A stretch of 64,000 bases of DNA. Origin: Dolichospermum flos-aquae CCAP 1403/13F. Its GTDB lineage: Bacteria > Cyanobacteriota > Cyanobacteriia > Cyanobacteriales > Nostocaceae. Made by a program: the position numbers and the translations under genes. The stretch is from positions 868,001 to 932,000 of the forward strand of contig NZ_CP051206.1 in NCBI RefSeq assembly GCF_012516395.1. The letters are read 5' to 3'. This document shows positions 34,363-43,842 of this stretch, piece after piece (position 1 is the first letter of the stretch; the number at the start of each line of letters is the position of its first letter). The notes beneath the pieces are model-generated. The model did no database searches and had not been told where the DNA came from. It saw only the letters and a list, made by a program, of their open reading frames with translations.

Positions 34363-37300
34363 ATGGCAACATCATTTGTACCAGCAGGCAACACAAACTA
34401 TACCCTAGTTGGTACGGCAGACGATGATATTCTTGATGCCTTAACTGGAGGGGGAAATAATATCCTTCAAGGTGGTGACGGGAATGATGAGTTATTTGCC
34501 TATACTAATGATAAACTCTTTGGAGAAGCAGGAAATGATGAACTCCACTCTGAGGGTAATGGTGGCAATACCTTAGATGGTGGAGATGGTAATGATATTA
34601 TTTTTGCTGACCGTAATGATACTATTTTAGGCGGCGCAGGTGATGACACAATTTTTGGTGGTCGCGGTGGCAATACTTTAACTGGTGGCACAGGTAACGA
34701 TACATTCTGGCTGACTAATGCCGAATATCCCATCAGTCCAAATATCATTACAGACTTTAATCCCACAGAAGATCGGTTGCAAATTGCTTTTGATGGCATT
34801 ACATTAGATAAACTCAGTTTTGTACCCCAGGGAAATGACACCCTGATCAGTATCAATAGTACACAATTGGCTATTCTTAAAAATCAAAATTATGAATTAC
34901 CAATATTTACTATTACTTCAGCTTCAGCAATAGAAGGAAGTGCAATCAATTTCACTGTCACCCGCACAGGAGATAAGCAAACTACTCGCAGTGTAACTGC
35001 ATCCACAGCTATTAATACAGACGATACAGCTAGTGCAAATGACTTAACTGCAAATACTCAAACTCTCACATTTGCACAGGGAGAAACTAGCAAAACCTTT
35101 ACTGTACAAACAACTCAAGATAGCCTATTTGAAGGCAATGAGACTTTCACTGTGAGTTTGAGTAATCCTAGTAATGATGCAGTTGTCAGTTCCACAAATG
35201 GTACAGCTAAGGGAACAATTAATAATGATGATGCTGCACCTATATTTAGTATTGCTGCGGCTTCTGCAACAGAAGGAAGTGCCATTAATTTCACTGTCAC
35301 CCGCACGGGAGATGCTCAAGCTAGTCAGAGTGTCAATGTAGCCACATCTATTGCGACAGAGGATACAGCTAGTGCCAGTGACTTAACTGCAAATACTCAG
35401 ACTCTCACATTTGCCACAGGAGAAACAACTAAAACTTTCACTGTCCCAACAACTCAAGATAGCCTATTTGAAGGCAATGAGACTTTCACTGTTAGTTTAA
35501 GCAATCCTACAAATAGTGCAGTTGTCAGTTCCACCAACGCTACAGCGAAAGGAACAATTAACAATGATGATGCTGCACCTGTATTTAGTATTGCTGCGGC
35601 TTCTGCAACAGAAGGAAGTGCCATTAATTTCACTGTCACCCGCACGGGAGATGCTCAAGCACCACAAAACGTAACTGTAGCCACATCTATTGGTACTGAT
35701 GATACAGCTAGTGCCAGTGACTTAACTGCAAATACTCAGACTCTCACATTTGCCACAGGAGAAACAACTAAAACTTTCACTGTCCCAACAACTCAAGATA
35801 GCCTATTTGAAGGCAATGAGACTTTCACTGTGAGTTTAAGCAATCCTAATAATGATGCAGTTGTCAGTTCCACCAACGCTACAGCGAAGGGAACAATTAA
35901 CAATGATGATGCTGCACCTGTATTTAGTATTGCTGCGGCTTCTGCAACAGAAGGAAGTGCCATTAATTTCACTGTCACCCGCACGGGAGATGCTCAAGCA
36001 CCACAAAACGTAACTGTAGCCACATCTATTGGTACTGATGATACAGCTAGTGCCAGTGACTTAACTGCAAATACTCAGACTCTCACATTTGCCACAGGAG
36101 AAACAACTAAAACTTTCACTGTCCAAACAACTCAAGATAGCCTATTTGAAGGCAATGAGACTTTCACTGTGAGTTTAAGCAATCCTAGTAATGGCGCAGT
36201 TGTCAGTTCCACAAATGGTACAGCGAAGGGAACAATTAACAATGATGATGCCGCACCTATAAACCAAGCTCCCACAAATATTACTCTACAAAATTCAATT
36301 ACAAACCTTCCTGAAGGGACAAGTACCACAGCACGGCTCAAAGTAGCTGATATTGTTATTACGGATGATGGACTAGGAAGCAATACTATCTCTTTAACAG
36401 GTGTAGATGCTGCTAGTTTTGAGGTAGAAGGAACAGTTCTTTACATCAAAAAAGACACAAAGTTGGACTATGAAACCAAGAACAGTTATGGTGTAACAGT
36501 CAATGTTGATGATACAACCGTAGGTAATACTCCTGATGTTTTTACCAACTTCACTCTCACGGTAACAGATGTAAATTATGCTCCCGAAGTCAAACCAAAT
36601 CAAATCTTTAGCTACACTGAAAACAAAACAGCAAATTTCCAAATAGGAACTGTTTTGGCTACGGATGACATAGCTGTAACAGGTTTTGCGATCGCCAGTG
36701 GAAATGATTCTGGTTTCTTTAACATTAATAATCAAGGTATAATCACCCTGACGGACAAGGGAGTAACCAGTGCGGCCAATGACTTTGAACGCAGTCCTAA
36801 TGGTTTTACCTTGGGGATTATTGCTAAAGATGCAGCAGAAGCTACTTCCCAGGTTACGAATGTGACTATTAATGTTACCAATGACCCAACGGATGATAAC
36901 AAAAAACCAAATCTGCAAAGCTTCACCCAAAATGGGCAAGAAGATCAAATAATAAGTTTTGGTATTGGAGACTTCAAAGACAAGGGTAAATACCAAGACG
37001 AAGACAATAATGATTTAATGGCAATTAAGGTAATAAGTTTACCAACCTCTGGAAGCCTAACTTTTGTCAATGGTCAACAAGTGATTAAGAATCAAGAGAT
37101 ATTAGTTAATGACCTAGCTAATGTGCGATATAATCCCGTTGTTAATGCTAATGGTAATGTTGCCACATTGACAGTAGCAGCGATTGATAATGGTACTCCA
37201 AAAGTAGAATCTGATCCTGCTACAATCACAATCAATCTGACTCCGGTAAATGATCCTCCCGTTGCACAAAATGATCAATTATCTGTCAGTCAAGGAAGTG

Positions 37301-38178
37301 CGGGAACTATCAACCCTTTAAACAATGATAGTGACCCTGAAGGAGATAGTTTAAAGCTCACCGGCAAAACCGACGGTAAACATGGCAAAGTGGATATCAA
37401 TGGCAATAATTTGACCTATACGCTGTTAGATGGCAATTATTTGGGCAATGATGTCTTTAGTTACACTGTCTCTGATGGTGGTTTTTCCGCAAGTGCTGAT
37501 GTTAGTGTGACGGTTACGGGTAAAGCTACAACTGCTACTGTAGCACCAACTCAGCTAATCTCAATTGCTCCTGTTGATAGACTGATTCCCAAGGAAGCAG
37601 GTGCATTAACTGGTATTGTCGATAAATTGGGCTACGAATTTCCTAATAACTACAACCCATCCCTTGTCAAAAACTCTCTGCAAAATGCTCTAAATCAGAC
37701 CACCGCAGCTTTTAATAATCTGTTTGGTCTTTATGAGGTGGACAATGCAACGGGGTCTGTAAATGGCATTAAACCCGGGGAAAGCGGTTATGCAAAAGCC
37801 GCTTTGAGTAAGGTAGTAGATAACTTTATTGTGCGGGTAGGGGGTTCAAGTAGTGGTGCTGCGAGTGATGTCGTTGTCAGTGGTGGTAAAATCTATTCTC
37901 CCTTTGTGATTGCCAATGGTGGTAACTTCTCTGGTAATCTTCAACAAGCGATTAATGCTTTCTTTGCTGCGAACCCTAATAATAGCCCGGCTACCGCCCA
38001 AAATTACACGACTTTACCTGTAGCCTATTTTAGCTTTGGGGTAGCTAACCCGGACGGTGCGGCTCATTTGAGAAGTTTTGGGAATAACACCTTTGGTTTT
38101 GAAGATCTACCTGCGGGTGTGGGGGTAAGTGACTACGATTTTAATGATGCGGTTTTCTCTTTTGGAGCGGTCGTCTAG
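34363..38178 (+). CDS. Large Calx-beta / RTX / cadherin-like surface protein with DUF4114
   Basis: The start is ATG 34363, 7 bp after AGGAG (34351-34355); earlier TTG and ATG codons overlap that site. About 1271 residues. Domains in order: RTX-type GGxGxD calcium repeats (about 18-115, e.g. LQGGDGNDELF, GGAGDDTIFGG); four Calx-beta domains of exactly 113 residues (about 180-631); two cadherin-like domains; a cadherin-like/Big domain (PPVAQNDQLSVSQGSAG); and DUF4114 (FGFEDLPAG, DYDFNDAVFSF) at the end. It has no N-terminal signal peptide, as in type I secreted RTX proteins. It probably acts in calcium-dependent adhesion or the cell envelope. Confidence 0.88.
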   Translation: MATSFVPAGNTNYTLVGTADDDILDALTGGGNNILQGGDGNDELFAYTNDKLFGEAGNDELHSEGNGGNTLDGGDGNDIIFADRNDTILGGAGDDTIFGGRGGNTLTGGTGNDTFWLTNAEYPISPNIITDFNPTEDRLQIAFDGITLDKLSFVPQGNDTLISINSTQLAILKNQNYELPIFTITSASAIEGSAINFTVTRTGDKQTTRSVTASTAINTDDTASANDLTANTQTLTFAQGETSKTFTVQTTQDSLFEGNETFTVSLSNPSNDAVVSSTNGTAKGTINNDDAAPIFSIAAASATEGSAINFTVTRTGDAQASQSVNVATSIATEDTASASDLTANTQTLTFATGETTKTFTVPTTQDSLFEGNETFTVSLSNPTNSAVVSSTNATAKGTINNDDAAPVFSIAAASATEGSAINFTVTRTGDAQAPQNVTVATSIGTDDTASASDLTANTQTLTFATGETTKTFTVPTTQDSLFEGNETFTVSLSNPNNDAVVSSTNATAKGTINNDDAAPVFSIAAASATEGSAINFTVTRTGDAQAPQNVTVATSIGTDDTASASDLTANTQTLTFATGETTKTFTVQTTQDSLFEGNETFTVSLSNPSNGAVVSSTNGTAKGTINNDDAAPINQAPTNITLQNSITNLPEGTSTTARLKVADIVITDDGLGSNTISLTGVDAASFEVEGTVLYIKKDTKLDYETKNSYGVTVNVDDTTVGNTPDVFTNFTLTVTDVNYAPEVKPNQIFSYTENKTANFQIGTVLATDDIAVTGFAIASGNDSGFFNINNQGIITLTDKGVTSAANDFERSPNGFTLGIIAKDAAEATSQVTNVTINVTNDPTDDNKKPNLQSFTQNGQEDQIISFGIGDFKDKGKYQDEDNNDLMAIKVISLPTSGSLTFVNGQQVIKNQEILVNDLANVRYNPVVNANGNVATLTVAAIDNGTPKVESDPATITINLTPVNDPPVAQNDQLSVSQGSAGTINPLNNDSDPEGDSLKLTGKTDGKHGKVDINGNNLTYTLLDGNYLGNDVFSYTVSDGGFSASADVSVTVTGKATTATVAPTQLISIAPVDRLIPKEAGALTGIVDKLGYEFPNNYNPSLVKNSLQNALNQTTAAFNNLFGLYEVDNATGSVNGIKPGESGYAKAALSKVVDNFIVRVGGSSSGAASDVVVSGGKIYSPFVIANGGNFSGNLQQAINAFFAANPNNSPATAQNYTTLPVAYFSFGVANPDGAAHLRSFGNNTFGFEDLPAGVGVSDYDFNDAVFSFGAVV
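34900..36255 (+). repeat. Four 339-bp tandem repeats encoding Calx-beta domains
   Basis: Units begin at 34900, 35239, 35578 and 35917 with exact 339-bp spacing. Units 3 and 4 are almost identical and unit 1 is the most diverged, pointing to recent duplication or conversion within the gene. Confidence 0.92.
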
Positions 38179-38215
38179 TTTGTCCTATTCTAGATCCTGA
38201 TCATCGTCTCTGTAC

Positions 38216-39070
38216 TTAGCCGCTAAGTTCAATTGTCAAAGCTAGTTGATAGAGATAGCGACGAGATAAACCCGTATCCTTTGCTATCTCACGACTAGCT
38301 TGAGAACGAGAAATACCCTGTTTAATCATTGATAATAGTTCGTTTTTTAATTCGGTTTCTGTGAGTTGAGGTTTACTAGGTGGATTTCCAGCTACTAAAA
38401 GAGTATATTCTCCTTGGGGTTCTTTGTCTTGGTAATGGGTAATCCCCTCGGCAATTGTTCCTCGCCAAAATTCCTCGTATAATTTAGTTAGCTCCCGTGC
38501 TATAACTAGAGAGCGATCGCTGCCTAAAACTGTCCCCAAATCTGCTAAAGTATCCCGCAATCGGTGAGGTGATTCATAGAAAACCAAAGTTCGAGATTCA
38601 CCTTGCAAAGATTCCAAATATTTCTGGCGTTGTTGACTTTTAGCCGGTAAAAAACCATCAAAAATAAACCTATCTGTGGGTAATCCCGCCGCACTCAAAG
38701 CCGTAATTACAGCACTTGCACCGGGGATAGGCACAACAGTGATACCATTATCAATACAAGCCTTAATTAACTCATATCCTGGGTCAGAAATTCCCGGCAT
38801 TCCCGCATCACTTACCAAAGCGATCGCTTTACCATATTGTAAATGCTCTAATAATTCAGGAATGCGACTATGACTATTATGTTCATGGTAACTAATTTGG
38901 GGAGTTTTCACCTGAAAATGCTGTAGTAATCTGCCTGTGTGGCGTGTGTCTTCTGCCGCAATCATATCCACTGCTTGCAAAATTCTCACCGCTCTAAAAG
39001 TCATATCTTCTAGATTACCAATAGGTGTAGCGACAATATAAAGTGTTCCTGGTTTTGGTTCAGTTTGCAT
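38216..39070 (-). CDS. rsmI: 16S rRNA (cytidine-1402-2'-O)-methyltransferase
   Basis: RsmI methylates C1402 in the ribosomal P site. This 284-residue protein (from ATG 39070; an ATG five codons upstream is less likely) has the tetrapyrrole methylase fold: GTLYIVATPIGNLEDMTFRA, VDMIAAEDTRHTGRLL, ISYHEHNSHSRIPELL, and the SAM-binding LVSDAGMPGISDPGYELI and PGASAVITALSAAGL. The C-terminus has a helix-turn-helix-like tail (GISRSQASREIAKDTGLS). It stands alone and is convergent with the Calx-beta gene, 38 bp apart. Confidence 0.95.
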   Translation of the reverse strand: MQTEPKPGTLYIVATPIGNLEDMTFRAVRILQAVDMIAAEDTRHTGRLLQHFQVKTPQISYHEHNSHSRIPELLEHLQYGKAIALVSDAGMPGISDPGYELIKACIDNGITVVPIPGASAVITALSAAGLPTDRFIFDGFLPAKSQQRQKYLESLQGESRTLVFYESPHRLRDTLADLGTVLGSDRSLVIARELTKLYEEFWRGTIAEGITHYQDKEPQGEYTLLVAGNPPSKPQLTETELKNELLSMIKQGISRSQASREIAKDTGLSRRYLYQLALTIELSG

Positions 39071-39177
39071 ATTAATTTCGAACACGGATTCAACGGATTA
39101 AAGGATTTCACAGATTAGATGATTTTTGAGATGATTTAATCTGTGAAATCTGTAATTTGCAGGAAAGAAGTTATCAG

Positions 39178-39789
39178 CTAGTTGTTAATAAACTTCTCAA
39201 ACACCTCACCAAAATCTTTCCGCACATAAGTTTCATGAGCATATTTTAACCAATTAAAAGCATACTGATTAATTGATTTAAATTGCTCTTCTGAAGTTGA
39301 TGTAGTTGTTGAACGACTAACTGTACTAGCTGCTGTATTTAAACTAGTTTGAGCATATTGATAATAAAGAGCATTTTCTCGTTGAATTGAGGCAATTTTC
39401 AGTAAAGCCTTGTACAAGTCTTTCAAAGGATCAATATAAATTTTAGCAACATCAATAGAATAGGATATATCCCCCATTATTAACTTGATTTCGATATCCA
39501 TATCTATTGTTCCTGCGGTTTCTAGCTTCACATCCTTAATAATATGATGACTATAACTAAAACGTTTGAGTAGACGTTTTTTACTAACCGCAGAATTTCC
39601 ATCTAGATGAATTAACGCTAGGTTAGTAAAACAGTATTCATCAGTTTTCGACTTAATTAAAAAATAGATCTTTTCCCCTTCTTCATGAATCACATAATCA
39701 TCACTATCAACTTTATGAAAATCTTCTGGTTTGATCACAGCACCAATATCACTCAAACCTAGTGCATCCATCGCCATATTTTTGAACAT
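39178..39789 (-). CDS. YvbH-like bacterial PH-domain protein
   Basis: This 203-residue protein closely follows the Bacillus YvbH type: ALGLSDIGAVIKPEDFHKVD, then HEEGEKIYFLIKSKTDEYCF and NSAVSKKRLLKRFSYSHHII in the bPH_1 domain (about 1-125). A C-terminal helical YvbH extension follows (ALLKIASIQRENALYYQYAQ). There is no signal peptide. The function of the family is unknown. It is divergent from the PfkB kinase across 112 bp. Confidence 0.82.
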   Translation of the reverse strand: MFKNMAMDALGLSDIGAVIKPEDFHKVDSDDYVIHEEGEKIYFLIKSKTDEYCFTNLALIHLDGNSAVSKKRLLKRFSYSHHIIKDVKLETAGTIDMDIEIKLIMGDISYSIDVAKIYIDPLKDLYKALLKIASIQRENALYYQYAQTSLNTAASTVSRSTTTSTSEEQFKSINQYAFNWLKYAHETYVRKDFGEVFEKFINN

Positions 39790-39901
39790 GATCTTTTACT
39801 CTCTTTTAAAAAATGAGTTTTACTATTATCCCGTTGATTAGATAGCAGTGCTAATTCCTTGGTAAACTTACTTAATAGTTTAACAAGTTTACCAATTAGC
39901 A

Positions 39902-40765
39902 ATGAGCAAATCTGGCTTATTTGTGGGTTTAATTACCTTAGATTTAATTTATCTCGCGGACTCTTCCCCCCAAAATAATCAAAAACTTGTTGCCACTGAC
40001 TATACTGTAGCAGCAGGAGGACCAGCAACAAATGCCGCCGTCACCTTGAGTCATTTAGGCAACCAAGCTACAGTTTTAGGTGTATTGGGTTCCCACGATA
40101 TTACACAGCTAATTCGTAGCGATTTAGAGAATTACCAAGTCGCAATTATTGACTTAGACTCCCATCGCCATACACCACCACCCGTTTCTTCAATTATTGT
40201 TACGCAAGCTACAGGAGAAAGAGCGGTAATTTCTATTAATGCCATCAAAACTCAGGCAAATATTACCTCTATCCCCGCAAATATTTTACAAAATATTGAT
40301 ATTGTCTTAATTGACGGACATCAAATAGAAGTTAGCAAAATCATTGCCCAAATGGCTAAAAAACAAAATATTCCCGTTGTCATTGATGGTGGTAGCTGGA
40401 AACGAGGATTTGCAGAAATATTACCTTTTGTAAACTATGCTATTTGTTCTGCTAATTTCTATCCCCCTAACTGCAAAAATCAGCAAGATGTTTTTGCCTA
40501 TTTGCAAAATTTTAACATTCCTCACATTGCCATTACTCAAGGGGAAAATCCCATTCAATACTTAAATTGTAGTCAATTTGGTGTGGTAAATGTGCCAAAA
40601 ATCCAGCCCGTTGATACACTAGGAGCAGGAGATATTTTTCACGGTGCTTTCTGTCACTATATCCTGGAAACAAATTTTATAGAAGCATTAGCACTAGCTG
40701 GTAATACTGCTACGGAAGCGTGTAAATATTTCGGTACGCGCCCTTGGCTAAATTCAAATATTTAA
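39902..40765 (+). CDS. PfkB-family carbohydrate kinase
   Basis: This 287-residue kinase has the N-terminal VGLITLDLIYLAD, the GG region AAGGPATNAAVTLSHLGN (about 37-54) and the catalytic PfkB signature DTLGAGDIFHGAF (about 239-251) with the base aspartate. It phosphorylates a sugar or nucleoside; the substrate is not deducible from sequence alone. It precedes a CysQ-like phosphatase by 37 bp on the same strand, so they are probably co-transcribed. Confidence 0.9.
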   Translation: MSKSGLFVGLITLDLIYLADSSPQNNQKLVATDYTVAAGGPATNAAVTLSHLGNQATVLGVLGSHDITQLIRSDLENYQVAIIDLDSHRHTPPPVSSIIVTQATGERAVISINAIKTQANITSIPANILQNIDIVLIDGHQIEVSKIIAQMAKKQNIPVVIDGGSWKRGFAEILPFVNYAICSANFYPPNCKNQQDVFAYLQNFNIPHIAITQGENPIQYLNCSQFGVVNVPKIQPVDTLGAGDIFHGAFCHYILETNFIEALALAGNTATEACKYFGTRPWLNSNI

Positions 40766-40802
40766 TGTTCATTTTTCCTATTCCACCCAAATTTATCCTC
40801 AA

Positions 40803-41657
40803 ATGAAAGACTTATCCGAAATATTAACAATTGCGCGGTCAGTTGGTTGGGGTGCAGCCAGTCTCCTCAGTTCTTATTATCATGGTACTATCGCTGCACC
40901 AAATTTAGATATTCAATATAAAGACAATGAACCCGTTACAGTTGCAGATTTGGCTGTTAGTGAATATATCTTGTCACAGCTACAAGCCGCTTTCGGGAAT
41001 GAAGACTTTGGATATATCAGCGAAGAAACTCATAAATCAGAACAGGGAAAAAATCCCGCTGAGTGGGTATGGATAATTGATCCATTAGATGGGACAAGAG
41101 ACTTTATCAACAAAACTGGAGAATATGCCATTCATATTGCCTTAGTGCAAGGAACACAGACAATGTTAGCCGTCGTGGCAGTTCCAGAGACACAAAAGTT
41201 GTATTATGCCACCAGAGGCAGTGGGACTTTTATCGAAACCACAACTGGTTCTGTGCCTGTGCGACTTAACTCCCATAAAAATATCCAAGATCTAATTTTG
41301 GTTGTTAGTCGCTCACACCGCAACGATAGGTTAGAATATCTCTTACAGCACTTGCCCTGTCAAAATCAAAAAGCGATTGGTAGCGTCGGTTGCAAAATTG
41401 CGGCAATAGTTGAACAGCAAGCAGATGTTTATATTTCCCTTGCCGGTAAATCCGCACCGAAAGACTGGGATATGGCTGCTCCCGAACTTATATTAACGGA
41501 AGCAGGTGGCAAGTTTACCCATTTTGACTGCACGCCATTAAAATACAACACCGGCGACATTCATCAATGGGGGGAATTACTGGCGAGTAATGCTCAAAAT
41601 CATGAGGAACTATGTCAAGAAGCACAAAGCATTCTCACACGGTTTGCTTCAAACTAA
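40803..41657 (+). CDS. CysQ-like 3'(2'),5'-bisphosphate nucleotidase / inositol monophosphatase family
   Basis: This 284-residue metal-dependent phosphatase has motif A WIIDPLDGTRDFI (about 98-110), an upstream acidic pair in GYISEETHKSE, and motif B KDWDMAAPELILTEAGGKFT (about 223-242). In the CysQ subgroup it hydrolyses 3'-phosphoadenosine 5'-phosphate from sulfate assimilation; inositol phosphates are the alternative substrate. It is downstream of a PfkB kinase (37 bp) and upstream of rpsU (264 bp). Confidence 0.85.
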   Translation: MKDLSEILTIARSVGWGAASLLSSYYHGTIAAPNLDIQYKDNEPVTVADLAVSEYILSQLQAAFGNEDFGYISEETHKSEQGKNPAEWVWIIDPLDGTRDFINKTGEYAIHIALVQGTQTMLAVVAVPETQKLYYATRGSGTFIETTTGSVPVRLNSHKNIQDLILVVSRSHRNDRLEYLLQHLPCQNQKAIGSVGCKIAAIVEQQADVYISLAGKSAPKDWDMAAPELILTEAGGKFTHFDCTPLKYNTGDIHQWGELLASNAQNHEELCQEAQSILTRFASN

Positions 41658-41747
41658 AATAGTATTGATCGGGGCAAATTCCCTAACAATGCTCAAAGTT
41701 TTGTGGGGGAATTTTGCTCGTCATGGGTTAATATTCTCATATAGTGT

Positions 41748-41753
41748 TATAAT
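41748..41753 (+). promoter_or_regulatory. Possible -10 element for rpsU
   Basis: TATAAT at 41748-41753, about 170 bp before the S21 start. No consensus -35 is present, so this is tentative. Confidence 0.3.
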
Positions 41754-41921
41754 GGGCGAGGTGAGGATTATTTTCGGTTGAGATCGCAATCGCTATTAAG
41801 TCCAGTAAAAAAAATTAAAATCTAGAGTATCCAGCAGATACAGTCCTAGACTAAACGCCGCTGGAATATTTTACTTTGACTTTAGTTCTCAAATATTAAT
41901 TTAAACTACGGAGGAACAGGA

Positions 41922-42119
41922 ATGACACAAGTGGTCTTAGGTGAAAATGAAGGAATTGAATCGGCACTGCGAAGATTTAAGCGGGAAGTTTCCAAAGCGG
42001 GAATTTTCCAAGATATGCGGAAAAAGCGTCACTTTGAGACACCTTTAGAAAAAGAAAAGCGCAAAGCTATAGCTAGACACAAACAACGTCGTCAACAACG
42101 TTCTCGCTTCAAACGATAA
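41922..42119 (+). CDS. rpsU: Ribosomal protein S21
   Basis: S21 is a small subunit protein near the anti-Shine-Dalgarno of 16S rRNA. This 65-residue form has the core [20 protein letters not shown] (about 13-32) and the basic tail [13 protein letters not shown]. It is preceded by GGAGG, 7 bp before the ATG. The length is within the cyanobacterial range. A short hairpin GGAAATCC-CGAC-GGATTTCC at 42145-42164 follows and may end the transcript. Confidence 0.96.
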   Translation: MTQVVLGENEGIESALRRFKREVSKAGIFQDMRKKRHFETPLEKEKRKAIARHKQRRQQRSRFKR

Positions 42120-42144
42120 GTTTTTAGTCTTGTCTGCTGCAACT

Positions 42145-42164
42145 GGAAATCCCGACGGATTTCC
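42145..42164 (+). terminator. Hairpin after rpsU
   Basis: Perfect 8-bp stem GGAAATCC/GGATTTCC with CGAC loop, 25 bp after the stop. The T-tract is weak (TGTTAATTG). Confidence 0.5.
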
Positions 42165-42274
42165 TGTTAATTGAAACAAATTACAAGTAGTTACTAATGA
42201 TATCAAGTACAATTTATGCAGTGGTTAGGGGCGAGTTTATCCTGCCCCTATTTGATTTTTTGTGCAATTAACTG

Positions 42275-43162
42275 CTAGATTTCAGCGATCGCTCGTTCAA
42301 TTAAGCGGCGTGCTAATGTCTGCGTACCTGTGTGTTCATAGTAGTTTGTAGACACGTCTAGGAATGCGGCTACATAGTCCAATTTATCATCAGCAAAGTC
42401 GAGAAAACCTTTGCAATGTCCTAAGACTTTTTGGGCTGTTAAAGCATTAGCTGTAACAATACCATTCATCCAGCCTTTAACTCCGTCTAAACTGTTGCCA
42501 ATAAAGTCGATTTTACCACCCACACCATTACCGGGAATTGTATCTTGGATGGTTCTAAAAGTCGGGTTTTGTTGTAACTCTTGAGGGTTCATTTGACTAA
42601 TCATTGATAATGATTTATCAATGAAGTCGGGTCCGAGGGGAATTAAACCATCAACACAAATTAATGCCACCATGCGGATCAGTGATTCGCCACCATACTC
42701 ACCTAAAGCAGCAACAAAATCACCAATGCTGTCCCCAGGAATGCCATTAATTTGACAAAAGGCGACTAATTCAGCAACTACTTTCAAGGTTAAGTCAATA
42801 GTTTGCGCTTTGTCAGGTTTGGGGGTCAAAGAGTTTAAAAAACCGAACAGGGGAATTGTTTGACCAACTTTGTTAGCTAAAGCGGCTGCACCTAAAACTT
42901 TATCTGTACCGTCAACGGTTTGATACAGCCAGAGGGCGGTTTGATAGCCTTGGGATTTGTCGTTAAATAGATAAATCGCTCTTTCGCCAATTTGTTGAAT
43001 TAGGTCTTCGTCAGTTTCACCAGTAACAGTTTTAATGGTATTCACAAAACCAACAGTATTTTGCCATTCACCAGGAGCAACAAAATCTAAAGCATTCAAC
43101 ATGGAAACAGTCAAGTTACTGCTAGGAAGTTCATCAACTAACTGCTGAATTGGTTTACTCAC
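42275..43162 (-). CDS. Conserved hypothetical protein, unknown
   Basis: This 295-residue soluble, largely helical protein (TVSMLNALDFVAPGEWQNTV, GAAALANKVGQTIPLFGFLN, GYQTALWLYQTVDGTDKVLG) has no signal peptide or catalytic motif known to me. It lies 91 bp after the lipoprotein gene (43254-43736) on the same strand and may be co-transcribed. It is clearly a coding gene by length and composition. I cannot assign a family. Confidence 0.7.
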   Translation of the reverse strand: MSKPIQQLVDELPSSNLTVSMLNALDFVAPGEWQNTVGFVNTIKTVTGETDEDLIQQIGERAIYLFNDKSQGYQTALWLYQTVDGTDKVLGAAALANKVGQTIPLFGFLNSLTPKPDKAQTIDLTLKVVAELVAFCQINGIPGDSIGDFVAALGEYGGESLIRMVALICVDGLIPLGPDFIDKSLSMISQMNPQELQQNPTFRTIQDTIPGNGVGGKIDFIGNSLDGVKGWMNGIVTANALTAQKVLGHCKGFLDFADDKLDYVAAFLDVSTNYYEHTGTQTLARRLIERAIAEI

Positions 43163-43253
43163 AAAAGTCTCCTTATCTATGTTTTGTATTAATGTCAGTT
43201 GCTAATCAGGAAAGCGGTTGCTGACCTATTTCAACTTTGCTAAACCATCGAGA

Positions 43254-43736
43254 TTAAATTTTTCTATCCAGGCTGCGCGAATCGCTCGCAGTAAATGATG
43301 GACTTTTAGAAATTACCTTGACTTGGTACTTATCCACCAAAACCGAAGTTTGAGTGTTACCAACTTTTACCGCAGGATAACCGCCTATTTTTTCAGTGCT
43401 GTTAGCAAATTTAGCCGCTGCTCCTGGTATGCTGCTAGTATCAGAAATAGCGAGTTGAGCAACTACTTTGCCACCTTTTTTCAAGTTTGCTTCAGAAAAG
43501 CCTTTTTTCTCTTGGGTATAGACACGATCATAGCCATCTTCGCTACTGGGGAAGAAGTTATTTAATTTGCTACCTTGAGTCGCATTTTTAACTACAGCTT
43601 GTCCGCTTTTTTGCTTGGTACTTTCTTGTTGTACCTGATCAAAACGACTAGGTGCTTTTGGAGAACAAGCTGTAGTTAGTAGGACAACTGATAGCAATAA
43701 AGCCGCTAAAACTCTCCGCCCACGATTTTTCACCAT
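43254..43736 (-). CDS. Lipoprotein, C-terminus altered by an apparent frameshift
   Basis: The signal peptide RVLAALLLSVVLLTTAC ends in a lipobox cysteine at about 24. The rest (FPSSEDGYDRVYTQEKKGFS, KVVAQLAISDTSSIPGAAAK) resembles small cyanobacterial lipoproteins of unknown function. The frame ends DSRSLDRKI. An extra base in a damaged HIP1 site (GCGATTCGC, plus-strand 43277-43285) separates this from a continuing frame reading SDRAAWIEKFNLDGLAKLK that stops at 43226. Without the extra base the protein would be about 10 residues longer with a sensible amphipathic end. It is a real mutation or a sequencing error. Confidence 0.75.
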   Translation of the reverse strand: MVKNRGRRVLAALLLSVVLLTTACSPKAPSRFDQVQQESTKQKSGQAVVKNATQGSKLNNFFPSSEDGYDRVYTQEKKGFSEANLKKGGKVVAQLAISDTSSIPGAAAKFANSTEKIGGYPAVKVGNTQTSVLVDKYQVKVISKSPSFTASDSRSLDRKI

Positions 43737-43842
43737 TTTTGGCTTCTCCTTAATACTTGAGCTTGTGAGGCAATTATCAACTATTTTGCCATTTACAAAC
43801 TAGAAATTTACTTTTAAATAATGATTAGAGGTATTGATAATA

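Noticed and set aside
36394-36996. 200-codon minus-strand frame inside the Calx-beta gene
   Set aside because: It is antisense to a well-supported domain-rich gene and its product has no recognisable motif; a shadow frame.
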